Shown one piece after another: positions 60,763 through 64,000 of a stretch of DNA of 64,000 bases. A program made the translations under genes and the position numbers. Position 1 is the first letter of the stretch, and each line of letters starts with the position of its first letter. The notes beneath the pieces were generated by a model that was not told where the DNA came from, did not search any database, and saw nothing but the letters and a program-made list of their open reading frames with translations. Origin of the DNA: CAJXVA01 sp963761755 (GTDB lineage: Bacteria > Myxococcota_A > Polyangia > Nannocystales > Nannocystaceae); contig CAVXIC010000026.1 in NCBI GenBank assembly GCA_963761755.1, positions 62,001 to 126,000 of the forward strand, written 5' to 3'.

Positions 60763-61995
60763 TCAGATCTCGATCGGCTCGTGCCCGCCGTGAAAGCGGC
60801 GCGCGAGTACGTGCTTGGTGACGCTGCCCATGTTGCGCACCAGCGTCCCCAGGCGCCCGAGATCGGCGCTGGGCTCATCTCCGGCGGCCATTCGCTTCAT
60901 CTGCTCCTGGTACCACCACAGGTTGAGCAGGTCGTCGAACAGCCGCACGCCCACGGCGGTCTCCCCCTGCGAAAGCGCCTCCTCGGATCCGGCCAGCAGC
61001 TTCTGGGCGAGGTCGGGATCCACCGCGAAGGGTCGCGCGATGCCGATCACGTCGACCGCCCCCGACGCTCGTGCCTCCAGCATTCCGGCCCGCGTCCGGA
61101 ACCCGCCGGTGACCATCAACGGCATCTTGACCGTCTCACGCATGGTCTCGGCGTACTCCTGGAAGTAGGCCTCGCGCGAACGGGTGCTCGCGCGGGCGCC
61201 CATCATCGCCGGCTTCTCGTAGCTGCCGCCGGAGATCTCCAGAAGGTCGAGCCCCTCGGCCTCCAGCGCCTCGGCAACCCGCACCGAGTCCTCCGGCGAG
61301 AATCCGCCGCGCTGGAAGTCCGCCGAGTTGAGCTTGGCGGTGATCGCAAAGGAGGGGCCGGTCGCAGCCCGCATGGCCCGGGCGATGCCCACGATGAAGC
61401 GCATCCGGTTCTCGAGGCTTCCGCCCCAGCGATCCGTCCGCTGGTTGGCCAGCGGCGAGAGGAACTGACTGGCGAGGTACCCGTGGGCCCCGTGAATCTG
61501 CGCGCCAGCAAAGCCCGCGGCGTGGGCCTGCGAAGCAACGAAAGCGTACCGCTCGATCAGCGCCTCGATCTCTCGCTCCTCGAGGGGGCGCGGAACGCTG
61601 AACACCCCGGGGCGATTGACGGGCACGGCCGACGGCGCGACCGGCTGCCACGTGACGGCGCGCATCGTCTGCCGACCGGCGTGGTTGATCTGCATGATGA
61701 GCTTGCTGCCGTGGGCCTGGGCGGCCTGGGCCCAGCGCCGGAGCATGGCCTGATGCCGGTCGTCCTCGATGACCACGTTGTGGGGTTCGGTCCGACCTTG
61801 CGGGTGCACGATGACGTTGCCGGTGATCAGCATGCCCGCCCCACCCCGGCCCCATCGTTCGTACAGCCGGATCAGCCCCTCGTTGGGCGCGCCATCGGTG
61901 CCGCAGAGGTTCTCACTCATCGCGCCCTTCCCGATCCGGTTGGGAAGGGTCACCGCGTCGGTCAGGGACAAGGGTTCGGCGAGCGGGTCGGTCAT
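60763..61995 (-). CDS. NADH:flavin oxidoreductase (Old Yellow Enzyme family)
   Basis: A 410-aa FMN-dependent TIM-barrel oxidoreductase. Features are NRIGKGAMSENLCG near the N-terminus, MQINHAGRQTM, HGAHGYLASQFLSPLANQRTD (catalytic His and the family's core motif) and the FMN-phosphate region VTGGFRTRAGM followed by VIGIARPFAVDP. It lacks the C-terminal iron-sulfur and second flavin domains of 2,4-dienoyl-CoA reductase. It likely reduces activated C=C bonds with NAD(P)H. The start ATG 61995 (MTDPLAE) fits the family. Confidence 0.92.
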   Translation of the reverse strand: MTDPLAEPLSLTDAVTLPNRIGKGAMSENLCGTDGAPNEGLIRLYERWGRGGAGMLITGNVIVHPQGRTEPHNVVIEDDRHQAMLRRWAQAAQAHGSKLIMQINHAGRQTMRAVTWQPVAPSAVPVNRPGVFSVPRPLEEREIEALIERYAFVASQAHAAGFAGAQIHGAHGYLASQFLSPLANQRTDRWGGSLENRMRFIVGIARAMRAATGPSFAITAKLNSADFQRGGFSPEDSVRVAEALEAEGLDLLEISGGSYEKPAMMGARASTRSREAYFQEYAETMRETVKMPLMVTGGFRTRAGMLEARASGAVDVIGIARPFAVDPDLAQKLLAGSEEALSQGETAVGVRLFDDLLNLWWYQEQMKRMAAGDEPSADLGRLGTLVRNMGSVTKHVLARRFHGGHEPIEI

Positions 61996-62047
61996 GGCAG
62001 CGGGATGTTCGCACCTACGGGGGCCGGAGTTACGGGCGAATCGGCGC

Positions 62048-62404
62048 TCAGTTGGGAAGCGCCGAGTGCAGCCGAAACCAGGTCGTCGTGCTCCCGCTGC
62101 ACGTTCCGCACTGCGCGTCCACCCGGCGAAGCCGCGTTCCGCCCAGCTCCTCCACCTCGTGCTCCCGCACGTGGAGCGCACCACCACACCACGGACACGG
62201 CCGCCGCTCGACCTGCGGCTCAATTGCGGCCGCCGAGCCGACATCGATCGGGGTCGACGGAAGCGCCCCGGGACGATCACGATCCGCTTCGATCCGTCGC
62301 TTCGCGTCCTTCCCCGCGATCGCGACCCGCCGCGCCCGCGTCGACCACATCCACAGCAGCCAGCCGACGCACCCGAGCACGGCAAGTGAGAGCAGCGGTC
62401 CCAA
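62048..62404 (-). CDS. Small membrane protein with zinc-ribbon-like Cys pairs
   Basis: A 118-aa protein with one N-terminal hydrophobic helix (LLSLAVLGCVGWLLWMW), a basic stretch and a C-terminal domain containing CPWCGG and CGTCSG, an arrangement of two Cys pairs that could bind zinc. No family recognised. It is 52 bp from the oxidoreductase gene on the same strand. Confidence 0.65.
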   Translation of the reverse strand: MGPLLSLAVLGCVGWLLWMWSTRARRVAIAGKDAKRRIEADRDRPGALPSTPIDVGSAAAIEPQVERRPCPWCGGALHVREHEVEELGGTRLRRVDAQCGTCSGSTTTWFRLHSALPN

Positions 62405-62591
62405 GACCCTCGACGTGATACCCCATCAAACCTCGAAGCGTGCCGTCGACGAGGATGCGGGCGTTGATGCCCCAACCCGAGCGGTGAGCGCCGAAGCACT
62501 TTCGTCCGCACAAGTGGGCGCTTCCGCTCACTCGCGGGACGGATTCACCGAGCAAAGCAGCTGGCCCGTCAGTTGCAAACACCCCTCGCCA

Positions 62592-63092
62592 ATGTCCAAG
62601 ACGTACATCGCCACCTTCGACAATGTTCCTCAAGCCAACCGTGCGGTCTCGAATCTCTTCGCCGAAGGATTCTCGCAGCGGGAGATCAGCATGATGGTCT
62701 CCGACACGGTCCACAAGGAACACCTCGCGATCGAACCCAACACGAAGGCGCCCGAGGGAGCGGCGATCGGCGGCGTCGCGGGGGGTGCGATCGGTGCGGT
62801 GGTCGCCGGGCTCACGGCGGTCGCCGGCATCGTCATCCCGGGAATCGGCTTCTCCGTCGCCGGTCCTCTCGTGGCCGCCCTCGCTGGCCTGGGCGCTGGC
62901 GGTGCCGTCGGTGGGCTCACCGGCGCGCTGGTCGGTCTGGGTTTCACGGAGCTCGAAGCCAAAGCGGTCGAGAATGCCGTCAAGGAAGGCAACGTCGTGG
63001 TCGCGGTGACCACCGACGACAAGGATCGCTTCGACCTCGGCAAGAAGACGCTCGACGCCGCAGAGCCCGTTGCAACGGCCAAGGCTGCTTGA
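62592..63092 (+). CDS. General-stress-protein-like glycine-zipper protein (paralogue)
   Basis: A 166-aa protein starting at ATG 62592 (MSKTYIATFDNVPQANRAV). It shares its plan with the protein at 50,887-51,405: ferredoxin-like N-terminus, central Gly/Ala zipper (about 65-125) and a KEGNVVVAVTTDDK strand near the C-terminus. KAPEGAAIGG and TGALVGLGFTE match the other copy almost exactly. Probably membrane-associated and stress-related. A DUF1206 membrane protein gene follows 30 bp later and may be cotranscribed. Confidence 0.75.
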   Translation: MSKTYIATFDNVPQANRAVSNLFAEGFSQREISMMVSDTVHKEHLAIEPNTKAPEGAAIGGVAGGAIGAVVAGLTAVAGIVIPGIGFSVAGPLVAALAGLGAGGAVGGLTGALVGLGFTELEAKAVENAVKEGNVVVAVTTDDKDRFDLGKKTLDAAEPVATAKAA

Positions 63093-63122
63093 ACCGACAG
63101 CTGAACGCCGGAGCCGCCGCAT

Positions 63123-63977
63123 ATGAAGGACCTCGATCGAATGGGAAACCGGGCCAAGCGCAACGCGAGTGCCAAGGTTCGTGAACACGCGGAGAAGCTC
63201 GAACTCCTGGCCAAGATCGGCTGGGGTGCCAAGGGGGCGCTCTACGTCACCCTCGGCATTCTGGCCGTCATGGCCGCATTCGGCGAAGGCGGTGCCCTGC
63301 ATGGAAGCAAGGGCGTGCTGCGGTGGGTGTCTGGCGAGCCCTTTGGTCAAGTCCTGCTCGGCGCCTCGGGTGTCGGGTTCATTTGTTATGCGCTCTGGCG
63401 CTTCATCCAGGCCGCGGTCGGACCCCGCACACAAGGCAGCGGCGCGAAGCAGATCGCGCGCCGCATCGGGAGCGTGGTCAGTGGAGCGATCCACGTGAGC
63501 CTCGGCGTTGCGGCCTTCCAGATGCTGCTGGGCGGGGATTCTTCCTCGTCCAAGGGCACCTGGCTCGCCAAGATCATGTCTGCGGGCACGTGGGGCCAAG
63601 TCGTCGTCGGCCTGCTCGGCGCCATCATCATCGGCGTCGGACTCTTCCAGTTCAAGAGGGCCGCCAAGCTCGGCTTCATGGAAGACGTGGACCAGCGACA
63701 GATGAGCAGCAAAGAGCTCGGGCTCCTGCGCTGGGTCGGCCGAGCCGGTCACGCTGCCCGGGGCGTCGTGTTCCCGCTCATCGGATACTTCCTGATCGCG
63801 TCCGCATACAACCACAATCCCTCCCAGGCCAAAGGCGTCGGCGGAGCACTCTCGGAGCTCGCCCAGACGAGCTGGATCGCCCTGGCGGTCATCGCCCTGG
63901 GCCTGACGGCCTACGGCGTCCTCAACCTGCTCTACGCGCGGTATCGGAGGTTTCCCCTCCCGTCGCGAACGCCATGA
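63123..63977 (+). CDS. DUF1206 family membrane protein
   Basis: A 284-aa membrane protein with six hydrophobic helices in three pairs, each beginning with a family-typical pattern such as IGWGAKGALYVTLGILAV and VGRAGHAARGVVFPLIGYF. This is the DUF1206 plan of three repeated two-helix units; function unknown. The N-terminal 25 residues are basic and cytoplasmic. It follows the glycine-zipper stress gene and ends just before the window edge. Confidence 0.82.
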   Translation: MKDLDRMGNRAKRNASAKVREHAEKLELLAKIGWGAKGALYVTLGILAVMAAFGEGGALHGSKGVLRWVSGEPFGQVLLGASGVGFICYALWRFIQAAVGPRTQGSGAKQIARRIGSVVSGAIHVSLGVAAFQMLLGGDSSSSKGTWLAKIMSAGTWGQVVVGLLGAIIIGVGLFQFKRAAKLGFMEDVDQRQMSSKELGLLRWVGRAGHAARGVVFPLIGYFLIASAYNHNPSQAKGVGGALSELAQTSWIALAVIALGLTAYGVLNLLYARYRRFPLPSRTP

Positions 63978-64000
63978 CCTGGCCTCTCCACGCCGCGCTC

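Noticed and set aside
62277..63815. A 512-codon minus-strand frame at the end
   Set aside because: Shadow of the stress and DUF1206 genes.

Overview
The window is GC-rich and gene-dense. It carries many lipoproteins with long Ser/Thr/Gly/Asp linkers after the lipobox, proteins ending in a Gly-Cys-Gly-Cys / hydrophobic / Arg-rich tail (MYXO-CTERM type sorting signals), tandem Cys-rich CGDG repeats, fibro-slime and AgmX/PglI-type domains, and a Ser/Thr kinase paired with an ECF sigma factor. Together these point to a myxobacterium (Myxococcota), most like the Nannocystis/Plesiocystis/Enhygromyxa side of the group. That assignment is inferred from gene content; there is no rRNA here. No tRNA or rRNA gene, CRISPR array, prophage or replication origin was recognised.

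Layout. 1-1,700: end of a beta-propeller protein, then an IS200/RAYT-type transposase gene with repeats on both sides. 1,710-10,880: a mixed-orientation set of biosynthetic and membrane genes (GT4 glycosyltransferase, sulfatase-fold membrane enzyme, sulfotransferase, RibD-type reductase, LPG-synthase-type flippase, CDP-alcohol phosphatidyltransferase, a PTPS-like protein lacking one zinc-ligand His, zinc-type dehydrogenase), interrupted by a surface S1 protease. This is the best candidate for an uncharacterised system: a pterin-like or glyco/phospho-lipid product. 10,900-20,850: a tandem paralogue pair and then exported proteins, including Cys-rich repeat proteins, an outer-membrane barrel, a heme plus type-II-copper monooxygenase-like lipoprotein and two frameshifted propeller genes. 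21,060-27,720: a co-directional run of TPR protein, APH-like kinase, ABC ATPase and ABC-2 permease/M1 peptidase fusion. 27,740-40,710: more secreted proteins (CxxCH proteins, MYXO-CTERM proteins, fibro-slime, NHL propeller, MauG-like peroxidase), an alpha/beta hydrolase, and a divergent MerR / metal-dependent hydrolase pair. 40,730-42,660: a tyrosine recombinase remnant cut off at a second RAYT element with a 141-bp direct repeat.

42,660-64,000: small lipoproteins; a barrel / ECF sigma / FecR operon; a cyclophilin; a three-gene two-component cassette whose sensor has an ETR1-like ethylene-binding domain with the copper-ligand Cys and His in place; stress-type proteins (glycine-zipper, BON, DUF1206); an EEP nuclease-fold protein; a cytochrome P460-like lipoprotein; an M23 peptidase-bulb lectin fusion; a kinase-TPR gene with a frameshift overlapping an ECF sigma gene; an FG-GAP protein and an Old Yellow Enzyme.

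Three genes appear frameshifted (near 19,750, 20,260/20,620 and 58,020). Their broken halves keep intact family motifs, so sequencing error and real decay cannot be separated here.
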